Assembly: GCA_020055645.1 (NCBI GenBank)
Contig: CM034547.1
Location: 27,776,513 to 27,840,512 of the forward strand
Length of the DNA stretch: 64,000 nt
Reading direction: 5' to 3'
DNA from: Tomocerus qinae
Taxonomy: Eukaryota; Arthropoda; Collembola; Entomobryomorpha; Tomoceridae
Positions 14,601 to 29,600 of the stretch are shown piece by piece. A program made the position numbers and the translations under genes. How positions within the stretch are numbered: the first letter of the stretch is position 1; each line of letters opens with the position of its first letter. The notes under the pieces are model-generated. The model was not told the origin of the DNA and made no database searches. It was given only the letters and a program-made list of their open reading frames with translations.

Positions 14601-17600
14601 CTTTTGTCCTCGTTTGCTAGGCAGTTTTTCTGAGAAAAACGATGGAGATGAAGTAAGATGAAGAAAAGATTGTTGAAGAAGGACTTTTCTGTAAGTTACT
14701 TTATTTAATGCATAGGAAGGAGTATTGTATCTTAGTGTAGTGTATGTGAATCTATTCTTTGTGTTGTGTCTGAGTATGTAGTGCAGTAGAGCAGAGCGTA
14801 GGCAAAGTGAGAATGGATGGATCGTTCAATGAAGAGATGGCTGGTGCAGTACTCAGAAGAGTCCTCCATACACAATGATATCTCATTTTGGTGACACATT
14901 CTTACATCTACCTTCAAAGCGACTTTCAGTGAACTGTAAAATTAGCATTTTAATAAAGTCTCATAATAAAAACATGCGTCACCGTATTTTTCTCCCAGCT
15001 TGAGAATTTAAATCATTGTAGTGGCACGACTTTCACTCGTGTATTATAAAATATTCTACGGGGAAATTAATTTTTAGCAGAAAAAATCAGTTGTAATAAA
15101 ATGGGCTGGAGAGTTTATGCTGGTAGACGGAGCATTCACACAGGGATGACTTAGCATAATAGAATATAAAAGTAATAGAGAAGAAAACCTTGTAGTGTAA
15201 TGTGCTTAAGTAGGAAGATGTGTACAGTAGAGATAGAGTAAAGTGTAATACCTCTCATGTGTACATATTTGGACTTTAATGTCTAGGTAGTTTGTGTATA
15301 AGTCCATAGATACACAATAGGCGGATGTGTATGCAGAGTAACACTAACACAGATTGGGGGAGCGAGTTTTTGATGTTGCATGCATATGTACAATGTAGAC
15401 ACTCAGATATGAAGGAAATGACACGAGAATGAGAATTGTGGAAAGAAAGTTTGTGTGTTGAGAGAGAAAAGGGGAAGCCATATCTCAATTTCGCCAAATC
15501 CAAGAGACCTATTTACTTGGTAGGTTTATGGGCCAGATGGGACCATTTGCAGCATTATGATCTGTGAAAAATCATACACTTGATACCTTATGCATGCAAT
15601 AAGGCGCATTAGGCAGAGCCAATGTGAAACGGTCTTCTTGATTGAAAACGAGCTGGAGCGGCTTTTGCACGAAACCCACATCCATCATCATAGGCTTCTA
15701 AATATTATACCTACCTCTTCTCCTCGGTGAAAGTGTACCTAATACACTAGACACTGTTATACTAGGTGTTCCCAAGTTAGTAGTCAATTTATTCGTCTTA
15801 TAATGTGGTGTGTGCTATTGTATACAATCTGTGTACTCGTGTTCGTATGCGGCGGAGAGTCTAGTCTAGTACTCGTATACATACAGTTGAGTCAGTGATA
15901 ATAATTCTGTCTATCTACCACAGTCTTTCTCCCGTTCATTTTGACTCCTCTCACAGAGGCGAGGCATGAGTGGAGAAAGCAAAGTTGTCCATTGTGTAAG
16001 TAGCCCTACTTTACTCCACCATGAGATATGTACACTGTACAACAGAAAATAACCCTACTTGTACTACTATAGTACCAATCTTTTCCATTTTGTCTATCTT
16101 TACCTTGAACGGACTAGAGGCATTATAGGAAGTTTAAAGGGGAAGCTAAAGCTAGACGTAACATAACATCCATCCACATCAATATCAACACAGAAGCCTC
16201 TTGGCTTTCTTTGCTTTCACTTCCACTTTCTCTCACTTAAGAGGCTTCTTTTTGTTATGGCGACTACTAATACTTGGTTCACTTCTTCTGACGTCCTTAA
16301 GCCTTCCCTTTGACTACCTCTCTTTAGGCTACTGCAACAATATAAATACATTTAGATATATTCCACTCACTATTACTGCAATATGTACAAAATTATATCT
16401 CTAATATAGACACACACTTTCATGTGTTAACTTAAAGTGGGCGTACATTTATAATGCTACAGGATGTCTCGTATCTCATTTTACTATTAGTGGGAAAGTC
16501 GAACACATTTACATGAAATATGGAAAGTGATTCTACATTTTCCTACCCACGTATAAACACTTGATAATAAACTTTCATCATTCTCAAGTACCTACTTTTC
16601 CATTACTTATATCAGCACTAAGGAAGGCAAGGGATTATTTTTTCAGGAAATTAAGCCCATATCCCAATCCTGCGTTAAATATTATTATAGTCACAGTACC
16701 AGCTTAATAAACATTCATCCCTGTATATCTCAATCCAGTAGGTAGCTATAGTTTGTCTTTTTGTTAAGTCGTAACTCAATTGTCAGAAGAGGAAATTGCA
16801 TAAATGTGAAGTAAAGCTACAGTTATTTTTTTAAGTCAACCAGGAAACGAAAGTAAAGGTTCTTTACATTCAATAAACACTAGAATCCAACTTCTGCTTT
16901 CGTAACTGGTAACTCTTACAAAGAAAAAAGCTTTTGTAGTCAATAAAATACAATAACATGCTTGCTTTCACCTAAGGTATGAAGACATTTTTCCTCATTC
17001 ATTTTTATGTAGATACCAGTGCACTACAAATCTTGTTAGGAAACAACAGAAAAGTTGGAATGGAAAAGAAAGGCACTTACTTACAACAAATATGTGTGTA
17101 ACATCATAAAAAACAAGATGAAATGAAGAGTGTATTTTGTTGAGTAATGTATCTAACTCACTAGTTCGTTTGTAACTATCCATCAACCTATGTAGAAAAA
17201 GGAAATAGATACATAAGTTTCTGTATCTGAGCAAGCAATCCTTTATTTTCCCTATAGACATTCACCTGCACCTCTGTCTACTATTTCAGAACAAACTATG
17301 CATTGGATTGTTTTCAGACAGTCTCTCCAGACATCATATATAATGGACTTTTCTTCTCACCTTACTTTACTTTGGTAGTTTTAGTAACAAAATAAATATA
17401 GATGTACCTACCTTAGCATCTCTATCAAAAATAAAGCTGGGATTTTCTTGAGACTATATATAATAGCTTTCTCCATCTGAGCCTCACATCTAAGAATTGT
17501 TTTTTACAAGCGAAAAGACAAAAGGGATGACATTGGCGTATAGAACAGTCTAAAATATAAAGCAAGTCAGAACAACTGTAGAGTATGACAATATCAGTTC

Positions 17601-20600
17601 ATGCGGTATACCTAGTTATATCTGGGTTGTAATATTGAAAAGCATAATGCACAATGCTTTGTGTATGTATAGTATGTATATATAATATACTTTAAAGGAG
17701 AAAGAGACGACAGCGAGACAAAAGCACTCGGGACAACTTGATTACTTGGTTCATTGACAGGAGCCACAGGAGATGTTCAATGTTCACTCACATCATATCA
17801 ACTCAATTCCGTCTTTCGTCTCTTTATTGCATTCTCTCTCGGCGTATTTACACGTTTTCTCTAGTTCTCTTCTCTGGTAGGATAGATATTCTACTTCTAC
17901 TCATCTCATCTCCAGTTCAGACTAAATGTGGGCATTTGACTTTAACTTTGAGGATAGCAGACGAATTGATGATGATATAGGTAGGTCGAGGAAACCAAAC
18001 AAGATGAAAAGAGAGAGGCATATGGAGAGGACACTATAGGAAGACACTTGGGCAGTAGTTGACTAACCTATTTACTTTTACTAAACGGTACTTTCACACG
18101 ACCACAGTCGACGTAGAATTAGTCGGTTATATATGAACACTTTTTGTGTGTATATGATAACTCTTCGTGGGGAAGAAATGAAATCCATGTTAAAGAAAAG
18201 CTTAAGAAAGGTGGAGTAAAAGGTGAATTAAAGAAGAGGAAGCTAATGTTCTGAGAATGTATGTACATACTTTATTGAACATAAACTACAAGAATAGAGC
18301 CATTGCCATGCCTTTCTCCCTCCTCTACCACCGCCCTGGACTCTGTCCAATTTCCCATTTTCATAAATTAGCTCTACAGCGCTTACTTCGTACTTAAAAC
18401 GGCTGTATAGGTAACTTCTATCTACATAGGTATATCAAAATGGTAAAACCAGAAAGAGACGAGACACAAAGGGAACTGAAGTAAAGCACTCAACTGCTAT
18501 TTTCTACAAAAGCATTTTCGATTGCCGAATTGTTGGTACTTGGTTTCCTTTCGTTCAGCCTTTATAATTCCAGTCTTATACACACCACGTTGTTGTTCAG
18601 CCTTCCGAAAGGAAGGTTGAGTCGAGGTAGAGAAAGAGCAGAGGTTCATGATGCAGATTCTACTCAGATTGCTAATCTCCTGAGCTGAACCCCTTTTCAG
18701 AATAAATTCACCAACACTTATTAGTATGTATACATAGGACAAGCATTCCATTCATTTATGACCAAACTAGTACAAAGTGTATGAGCATTCTACTCAATTT
18801 AGTTATATTTATGCCCTTCACTTAGGATAATGTATCGCAAATTGGAAACTGTCTCTGTTCATGTAAGTTACATAAGGTAGGTATTCTTGATAGCTGCTCT
18901 GTAGTCCAAAATAAATGAAATCAATCTTAAATAAAGTACTTGTAATCTTCGCTCCTGCATACTTATCCAACAATATGTAGTATCTATGTGCATGCAATTT
19001 ATATCCGTTAAGGTATACTCATGTATTGCATGTCAACCATTGTGGTATATTTATTGTCCTATAGGACACGAAGAATTAATCCGCACAAGAGCCAACAAAC
19101 TTTGCTAATAACAAGTCCATAGTAAATTCGTATAGGTTTTCTGTACGCATTAAAAGGCGGATATTATGTAATAGAGTGGACATTATCTGAATAGAAACGT
19201 GTAGGTTGAAAGTAGAAGATATCGTCGAACATTTAGCATTGATAAAATAGTACCCATAGAACATACGGAAATAAATGTACAGACAGTTCTGCTACAATAG
19301 TACATAGAGATATAATAGTATACGCATAGGTACTTGGTTAATGTTTATATTTATACTAGGAGAAAGCAACAAAGATTTATCAACAATTTAGAAGAAGCAG
19401 TTGCTCGGACTCGGACTGTTGGTTTGCTTCATTACGACTACCGCTAGTATCTGCGATATGGAAAACTATTAACTATACGCTATTACAGGAGGTATGTAAC
19501 ATTAAGAGGACTATATAAGTACAAAGAGTGAGGAAGGCAGAAGACAAGTAAGGGTATATGTCTGCTTGTGCACATAAATGACGCTGGAGAAATGCCAAGG
19601 GTGGATCTGATGATGTTTTGTGTTTTGCTGAAAGAAAAATATATTCAGAATTTCCAGGCCTTTGTGCTATTTACTTACAAGTTCTACATTACATTGCATA
19701 ATATGACTTTTACTGGTAGCAGGGTGTAGTAGTATTAACTAAAGGGAGAACAGTATGAAGACAGAGTGCCATCAAGACATGATAATAATATATAATTTTC
19801 CTTTATACTGTTAATATGCCTTAGTAGTGTATGTTTAGCTATGTAATAATAGTAAATAATATAAATAGATGCATAGACAGAAAGAAGACTTATACTTTCG
19901 TGCACATTCATATCAATCTTCCATATCACACAACACAGTTAAATCCAAAAAAGGATTCCCATTTTCTCTATTCTGGGCAAGTACCTATTCTGACTCGTAT
20001 TACTTCAATCTACAGCTTTACGATAGCCTTCTAGCCACACATATTCCTATTTCTGTCTACTTCTTGTAAATAGACAGATATAGTTCGTATCTAATCTCTC
20101 ACTACCTACCACAGTTATGTTTTATATACAGAGACCTATCTCCATGTATTTCAGTCTAGACAGCGAGGTATTATTTTATACGTGTTGTGTCTACTTTGTA
20201 AAGGCTACGAGTACTTTTAGTCTATTTACTTACAGTACTATCTATTATGCACAGATAGGAAGAAAGCAAAGGAAAATTACAATCTAAATTGAAGTATATG
20301 TACTTAGCTATAGAAAGAGTACATATTATATAAGAAAGAAATTTTGGCTTGAACATTAATTCCCTATATACTTAAAAGTATGTGAGAGAGAAATGAAGGG
20401 AATGCAAGTCTTGGCCAAAATGTGCAAGTTAAAGTACATAGTTGATGTTAGGGGCACTTACATATATTTACTATAGTACACTACCGAGTCCCATTCCGTA
20501 CGACACGACTTATCGACCAAAAAGCTTAAATGAAATTTGAATATCAAACTTTTGCCCATTAAAATCTAAAATCGTATGCCTGGATATGGAAATAGTCCGT

Positions 20601-23600
20601 TTTATCCATGGAAAGTTGTAGAGGTCTACTCTGCTATTCTCAACTATTTTCTTTTACACTCCTCTGTGTTTTCCCTGACTTGACTTTACTCACATTATAT
20701 AGGAGTATGTACATGCATGCCATCGACTACTACAGACATTTAGGTGCCGCATGAGTCTGCATAGTTTTAGTTTTGTTCTTAAGAGTTTTCCTCAGTTTAG
20801 TTCAGTCAGTTTGGTTGAGCTTAAACTCCGATCCAGTCACACTCACAATTCGCATCGTTTTGAACTCTTATTATACTACTCAGTATATCTATAGGAAATA
20901 AGTACACATGTATGGTAGTAACATGATATATGTACATACACTGGAGGGAGTAAGTACTAAAAGAGAAATGAATGACATACCATCAACCGAAATATAATGC
21001 ACCTGGAACTCCCTTGTAGTAGGTACACTTTCTATTACGTTAGTATTTACATTACATTCCTTAACGCCCGAGGTTGAACTGTTATAGCCGGTTCACGATG
21101 GTTCATGTCTGTGATATGATACGATGTACATATTATCCCAGTATATAGGAATGTCAATATCATTCCGCAGATACTTTTAACAAATGGAATTCAATGCCTT
21201 CTATTCATACCTTCTAGTTACCTACGTACAGCTATTCTTATTCTGAATGTTTATACATAACACAAAAGGATTGTAATAAAAGCGATAGGAAATACCTAAA
21301 CGAGACTATAATAACTGCGATAGCATAAAACAATAATATATTCTTGCTACTTCATTTCTTTGGTTGAATTTGCATATCAGTATTGCATTATCTTTCTGAG
21401 TTTTTGCATTTCTTGTCATTTCTCCGTGAGAAGCTAATACATATTCACTCACAACTTTCAATATTGTAATTTGTATTGAGATTTTTTAATAATATTGTTG
21501 AATTTCTATGAAGCAGAGGATGAGGCTAATGTAATATCCCCTTGTCTTTTGACATAGCAAGATTTTTGCATTTAAATTGGCTATCTACGAAAGCCGAAGT
21601 TGATTTTAGCAAGTTTGGGTGAAAAAATGCCTGAGCAGAAGTGAAGACGCAATTCTTAACATATGGAAATTTTTGTGGAAATTGTATTTTCTCCGTAAAA
21701 ATTCAAAGGTGTAGTGATAGTTAACATTATTTGTAGTATTACGATAAGATATTATACATTTGCTATCCTTCTGACACTACGCACTACTTGGAGTAGCAAA
21801 GGTCTGCGGAAGTCATTCGGAGACGAGCCACAGTCAAAGTCTTAATGTAGAAAGTGGAAGGAGAATTAAGTACATACATTCTACGACAATGTATACGTAA
21901 GTTAGTCGTGGCTGGAGAAGAGAACAGCAGCTGGAGAGGCAATTGCCTTACTTTCCTCTCTTTTCTTTAGTCTCCCCTCTGACATAATTTTTCTCCGCTT
22001 TCTCCAATGGAATTAATACCTTACGTCTTATCGTGTGATGTGAGTAAGTAGCAAAGGCTACCTTCCCAACTTCACCACTCCCTCGCTCAACCAAAGAAAA
22101 ACTAAAAACTTTTGTTACACAGATGAAGCAGTATTAAAAATAAATGTGCTACATATACATACTTAAGTTTAGATAGTCGCAAACAGTAGTGACTAGATGG
22201 ATAGTTTCACTTGTGTACATAGGGAACATTAGGTAAGCACACTCGGCGACTTTACTCATTTCATTGGACATACATACATAAAATATAGTAACTTCTATGC
22301 TTTAAGAGCTGCATGAAATATACATGTGTTCAAATTTCTGAAAGAAATTCAAAGCGAGCTCCCGGAAGCCATGAGTCAACTATACTTTCCTTTGTGTAAC
22401 TAAATGTTTATCTTGCTCTAAAAGAAAAACGAACAGTTACAGATACATTAAGTGTCTTTAGTCTAGAGAAAAGTAAAAGTAGCAAAAAAATACATTAAAC
22501 AAAAAAGATTTAAGCATATATTTTTCTAACATACATTTTCAATAGCGTTCCACAAGACTCTGCTCCATTTCCATTCCTTAGAGGCATTTTTTGACATATC
22601 TAATGGAAGTACAGAATTGTGCTACTTCAAATAATAGCAAACCTACTTCAATGTAAAATATCTTGTTTAAACAATGAATTTGTGTGTCAGGAAAACGTTT
22701 CTAAAAAATGTTGTAGATACAGTTGCACTTCTCGTCTCGTTGCCAAAACCCTATCAGACTATCTGCATCAGCTAATGTTTATAAACTAGCCAAAACTCTT
22801 TTTTTTCTTCTTTCTATCTGTACATAAGTAATTTGTGTTACATGGTTCATAAACAGTCGGAGGATACAATTGTCTGCTGTGTATTTGTTACCATTAAATG
22901 GCAATGGTTTCAAGGATGTTATTTTAGGAACTGAAACAAGTTGTTTCATATAGGTACATGTAAATAGGCAAATACTATTCTAAGTTTTGGTCGATTTTAC
23001 TACATACATCCGTCGTAAGTTAAGAAGTTAATCTCTCTAATGCAAGCACAATAAATAGGAATAAGTTTCATTCAACATTTATTCTCTAGACAGGATCTTA
23101 CTTACAAGTTATAGGTCAGTTCTAAATTACAATGGCTTTAAACAGGCATGTCAATGCCACGTATAATCTGCAATTTAAAATAAATATTTAGGAGAGGTTT
23201 AAAATGAGATTTAAAAAATTCATTTGCCCTCAGAATGAAATATTTTGGAGAGTTGAAGCTGATCCTTGCTATCCCAGGGTAATTTGATGGTAATACAGAG
23301 GAAAGCAACGATTTGTATATTAGTTCTTTAATATCAATAATTAAAGCAGGACTATAAGTGTAATAAAATTGAAAGGTACAGCAGCTTTAGAGAATCTCTC
23401 AAAAGAAGTAAGTGCCTAGTACAAAAAGTCTGCTACAGGCTCAAGTATTTAATTCCATATGACCATGTAAGTGTATAAGCACCAGCTCGAGTGTATTAGC
23501 TTAGTCTAGGCATCTTTGCTGACTCCATGTGCCCGTCCCAGTATATTTTCACTTAGGTACCTGCATATTATTTCATTATTTCATTCATTCTAAGCCGTAT

Positions 23601-26600
23601 TCTCGTTCGAGCAATATCATTACTTCAAGTTAGCTTTTCCCGGGCAATTTATAATGCATGAGTTTCGAGAAAGCAGTGCCATCGTAGTCTGGGGAAAGCA
23701 ATGCACTACAGTGTGATTAAAAAGTTTCCATACCTACTTTCACTTACCTCATGCTAACCCCTTGTAAAACTTTCTCCAATAAAAATAAAATTTATAAAAT
23801 CATTACGTTTAATTATTTTTAAAGCGTAAACAGCGTGAAATTTTCAAGGCGAAAGTTACTAGTTCACGTTCACTTCAATGTGTTTACAAAGGAAAAGAAA
23901 GTATGTGACTTTTAAGTCACACTGTAGGTACCTCGTGCCATTTATAGTTGAATTATTTGAGTGTAAGTTAAGCTGAGCGTCAATCTGCTAATCTTGTATC
24001 ATGAAGCAAAACAAGAGTAAAGTAACAATAAGTAAGTGTGAGTATATGATAAACTATGCATGTCCAACAACCAAAACTGGTTAATGTTTTGCATTATTAA
24101 GTAAGAGAATGGTAGGGAATAGTTACTGCTACCCTAACAAGGTTTGGCAAACGACATCTACCTACCTATATACATATTTGAAAATGTGTACACTAATGTA
24201 TTTCAAACTACTTATATAGCCCGTCACTATTAATACTAGTATGTAGCTAATGTGTAGAGCGGAGAAAGTTTAGTGACTCAAGTCAAGGAGAATTTAACTT
24301 AAAATAAAATAATGTCGGGGAATTGCGGAAGATATAATTTGTTGGGACACAGGTATGGCTTTTCATAGCTGAAAGAGCTAATAGTCAAAGTAGGCAATTG
24401 TCAGAGTTGGCTACGAGCCAGACAAGACAGGCAGGGAATTACAGAACTACACACTTTTCCCCCTTTTCCTACTCTGCTTTCTCCTACTATGTACTACAGG
24501 CTACATACGTTGGTGGAGTATACATTGTTTATTGTAGATTGTACCTATATAAATGTAATATAACTATATACTTAAAAAGTTGAGTTACTATACGGTAATA
24601 GCCAGAGTTCTTTTTGGCCTGGCCAAATAAACTCTTTTAGACCTGCCCTAGCCAAGAAGAAAGTCGCTTTCTCTTTACTAATAGCACATGTCTAGTGATA
24701 ATATGTAGTAATAGCGGAGAAAGTATCATGGCATTTTATTCATCCTATATACATACATACATTATGTTCACGTAGTACACTTATTTGTTACATAACGTAA
24801 TGGTAGGGAATATTATAGTGAAATTATATATGAAGTTGTTGTAGATGTTCTGTCGCTTAGAAAAGTCAGAGATAAAAACCCAAAATTTCACCAGTCACAG
24901 TGCACGGTGAAGTGAACTTATTAAGTACTATATGTACTTTGTAGTAGTCGCTTAAGGTACGGTTACTACAATGTTACCTAATAGGAAACTTTCTAAAGGG
25001 CAAAAGGAAAGATACTGGAAAGATGATGGGCAAATGTAACCTAATGTAATGTAACGTAATGTAATGGAAGGTTTATGATGAGAACGAATAGAACAGAAAA
25101 ACGACTTCATGGAACACTGCAAAAGCATCTCTATGCGGTATACTCCACTTTGAATTACCTCTCCATTTGCTAAAATATAGAAAAGAAGATGTGCTGAGTT
25201 GTCGTTGTCTCCGTCCCACCAACCGGTCAAAATGACCCCAAATCCATAATATAACAACGTCAGTTGAGAAAATCTTTTTCCTTTGTTCTATTCCAAGTTA
25301 GAATTGAAAATTGATATTTTCTAGTACATACTGTAACTGATTAAGTTGACGTCGAAAACTATTAAAACAGTGATGTAGTAAGTACATACGGTAAATGTTC
25401 AGTTTTTCATTAGCGGGCAATAACAATTAGGAGTAGGAACTAAACGAAAAAAGAATCGGATTTGACTTGCCTGTAATTTTTGTTTCAGACCATCGAACCC
25501 CAAATGACGTTTCTTCAGGCGGCAGAGGCCAAGACAATAAGACGGAGATCAGCCACCAAGAATCCAGGTTGCTCCTTAGTCATGGCCATTTGGTCACCAC
25601 CGGGACAACTGCTACTCCATTGACAGCAGCCCCGACGACGGCCATTAGCACGACGACAATTGCTTCCAGTCTCACATCCGCTTATCCACATCTCATAGCA
25701 ATTGCCCATCGACATCCGCATCCTCACAGCAGTCATTCATCTGCACCGTATATTGGGAGCACAACTTCTCCGACGCCATTGTCCTTTGTGTGGAAAGGGA
25801 AGCGAGAGATAATTTCCACCAGTACGGAAGATGACCTTTTGCTTGAGCCCGTGTACCTAGCCAGTTCTTCTTCCAGTTCTTCAGGAGGCAGAATCGTAGG
25901 ACCGTATTTTGAATCAAATCGTACCACAATCTCAATTGTAGCTCGGGCGGGTCAGACTGTACTATTTGACTGTGCTGTTATACTCCTTCAAGGAAGAACC
26001 GTAAGTCATAAATATTAATGGATACTTTAACCTTAACTACCTACCAACTTTACGTGCCTGCCTAACAACCTTAACGATCTTGACTTCCGATTATTTCACT
26101 ACTTATGGTTACGCACAATGATACCTACCTTTTACTTACTACAGATTATAGATATCGTCCAATTTTCCATTTACTCCCTCAATTCCCTCTTCTGTTCTTT
26201 GTAAATGACTCCCTAACGCAAAATGCAACGCACGCAGCAATTTATATAACATTTTATGTGTCAGATCATTGTTAGTAGTAATCTAATAGGGATATTGGTT
26301 TTCCCAAGTTTCAAAAGGTATGTTATATCCCATAGATTACCACAGGCTATCCAATCATTGAAAATGCTTTACATTCTCTATTATGTTCGTAATAAATAAT
26401 TGGGGCAGGGACGACACTTAATTACGTTTCGGCGGAAATCTCAAGTGATCTTGTGAGCAAACTAGTTTTCACTGACTTTTAATTAGGACAAATGGACCGT
26501 GCAAAATTTTAGTATGATATGCAAACTTATAATAACATACTACTTAGGTATACTAAACTCACTTATATGATGTTTTGATATAGATAAAGTATGTTTATAA

Positions 26601-29600
26601 AATTACTAGTTAGGTATCTACTAAGCTTTAGTCTGGAATTTCAATTTCAAATATAACCTTTAATGAACATTGAAGAATGAAGAATCATTAAAGAATGTTT
26701 GGCTTCTGTTATGGATACCTTCCTCAGCACGAAATAGAACTTGTCCCCAATGGTTTTGTAATTATGTTGTTCTGTAGTGTACACTTCGTTCCCAATTAAC
26801 TTCAAGAGTAGGCAAAGGGTACTTTAAAGTCATTACATATACTTGAAAATAATTATTACATGGACTGATATGCAAAATTTTATTAAAGTTCAACAATTTC
26901 TCTGTATATAGGTACTTGGTTCACTGTACTTCTATACATGGTTGCCTTGATTTCAATTACAAGGACTTATACCATGCTTATAGCTATCATTAAACGCTAA
27001 TCAGTATGCCATGATTAATACTCAGTACGTTGATTGTACCTATGATACTTATTGACTCTCTTTGTGGTCGTCTCGTGTGGCTGTGTTGAACAGTTGGTAC
27101 TCATAGCATACTTACGTTAATTACATACATACTAGGAAAATGTCGAGTAAAATGTATCGGCAAAATATTTGTAGCTTAATTAAACTAAGTATGCCCATAT
27201 TTCTAAACTCCAAAAATGGCTCATTTTAGCCGTAGCTGTACGTAGAAATATGTGACGGTGGAAGGTAGGTTGGTGGAAAATGTTTTTTAAAATACAAAAA
27301 TAGTTGGAGGTGAAAATGATAAATATTAAGAATATAATTTTCAGTTCTATCTGCTTATATGTTTGTATTCCAATATACAGAACACAAGAATTCCATAATA
27401 ATTTATCTTAATTCAGTAGACTGCTTTCTCCATCACAATAATACTATTTACATATAACCTTAGGTCAGATTGTAGTCGGCGAGGAAAGGATAATAATTAT
27501 TTATAATTTAAATGAGACCATGACTAATGAATATCTAATTACAGTAAAAGTTGTACCGTGTTACATTTCTTACACAACATTCCTTCAGCTTACTGATTTT
27601 TGCCTATAGGCTATTTCTTGAGGCTGTTCTACATGAATAATAAATAACTATTAACTGCTATATGAAGTTTTGTATAGTAGAGTAGACCTTGGGTTGACAT
27701 AACTTAGCTATTTGGAATACCGAGTTGTTACAGACAGACTCGTCAAGTACTTAAGCATTCTGGAAACGTATAGGAAACGGAAGAAGACGGTCACTTTGGT
27801 TAAATACTTTTAGACTGAAACTTTTTCAGTGAATCATAGTCTGGCTTGTGGTGCCTTTTACTAATATTATTAGAGTGATGCTGTTAGAAATCTCAAGGTT
27901 TTTCTTGGAATGCATGCGAGAATTAGGGGGAAAGAAAATTCTGAGGATTCAATTAAAGTCAGATACACTTAAGACTACTACAAAATTTATTCTGCAGTTG
28001 GTTCGGTGGCTTCTGTACCAGAGGCTGAGTAACTTATGGTAGGTAAGAACATAGGTAATAATATCATTATTGCCTGCAGCAATAGTCGTACTGCAACAGT
28101 TCGTGCCTAAATGCTAATAAGATTAATTCTCAGAGACGGAAACCCTTTTTGCTCAAACTGTTATCATAGCGTCTGGAATGTATTATTCGTTTAATTAAAG
28201 TAATTCTTCAGAAGTTCCTTAACATTTTTGGAATTGCGATGTCCAAATCGGATGTTGGCAAAAGCCTTATACTAGTAGAAAACAGCATGCCAAGTAGCTC
28301 TCAGAGTACACTTAGTTCTAGTCAACCAACCAATGTTGACAGGAAACGTAAATTCAAAGAAAGTAGAAAACCATTCTATGCAAGAGGGGTTTACCATTAG
28401 TGCTGATGTTTGTGAATAGTTGAATTAGATTTGCAGTTGCTTGTAAAGTGATTAATTGCTTTAGAAAAGTTATTATTTTCAATTCAAAGCAATAATGGAA
28501 TGTAGATAACCCAACTGTGATTGCGGTTGGTACTGAAATAAAGTTGGCTGTGCAGTGGGTAAATATTCTGCACAACAACATCTGTAATTAATTTTAGTAC
28601 ACAAACAGTGGTTGAATGGTTGCATTGCAGGCATTGTAATAAATTCTTTCCGTTGTTTATGAATTAATGCTAGCTAACCGCAATTACTTGTTGCAGTGCT
28701 ATGGATGTGAAATATTAACCAACTATTGTTCAATGCATGTTCAATTGCAGAATTGGTTGAAAATAGGATTTGGGAGAAGGAAATCGTGCCTAACAAAGTT
28801 TTCTCTGACCAAAACAAATCCTCCCACGCATTATTAAGCGAATCGGAGTAGTGAAACGGTAAATAAAGTTAGCAATAACGATGTGTTGGGTGTTACCCTA
28901 AGGATAGTCTACTAAATATTCCGGCTCTGTCCATCAGTGGTGTACAATCTTTCACTTTGGCGAGTGTCAATTGAGTTCTAAATGTCCATAGCCTTTTTAG
29001 TGAGGTTTGTCTATGAATTTAGGTTCATTATATGAATAGCCATGGCCAAGAAGTGTGGAAGTGAAAGCAGTAGTGGCTGCAATCAGAATCAGTCAACCAA
29101 TGGTACATATGTACATACATATATTACGTACTCGCCTTTGCAAAGCTTACTTGGTTGGATCTCTTGTTTACTCTCATTTAGTTCTGTCTGTTTCGTGTTC
29201 AATTCAATGCTCTTATCACTCAGAGTTTCTCTCTGCCAATCCAAGTCCTTTCAAAGAGAAAGCGAATATTTACTCTGACTCTGCACAATTGTGCGTTTTC
29301 TACATCTCACCGAGGTTTTCACTTATAAATCCCCAACAGGGTACTGCACAAGGGGAGATTCAAATACAACGACTATTTATTTTGCGAGACTTTGATCGTC
29401 CGCCTCTTAAAAATCCTTTGAAGGCCAAACAACTTTAGGGCCCCCATTCTGTCTTTCGAAACTTCGTAGTTTGTGAGTCGTCCTGAAGGCACTTACATTG
29501 AGGAAAGGCAAAGAGACTGGTGATGAGTGAGTTGAGAGCTGTTGTGAATCCTGATTACTTGCGAATCAAGAGGATCTCCGGCTTTCGTTAGGAATCTACT

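Larger units (their letters stand above)
5681..25488 (+). other. Intron 1 of the Dpr-like gene (19.8 kb)
   Basis: Bounded by GTAAGT at 5681 and a pyrimidine-rich CAG at 25486-25488. No exon-like or gene-like frame was recognised inside. Visible items are a perfect 17-nt palindrome at 6091-6107, a 32-nt imperfect palindrome at 9509-9540, a degenerate pentamer repeat at 25033-25067 and about a dozen copies of GGAGAAAG or its complement. First introns of this size in neuronal Ig genes commonly hold enhancers; none can be shown here by eye. Confidence 0.7.

Noticed and set aside
24952-25257. A 101-codon minus-strand frame
   Set aside because: It runs through a degenerate pentamer repeat (25033-25067) and shows no recognisable domain.
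29042-29438. Overlapping plus-strand frames of 78 and 127 codons
   Set aside because: They overlap in different frames, have no known motif and no supporting splice or signal features. This is typical of chance frames in intron 2.
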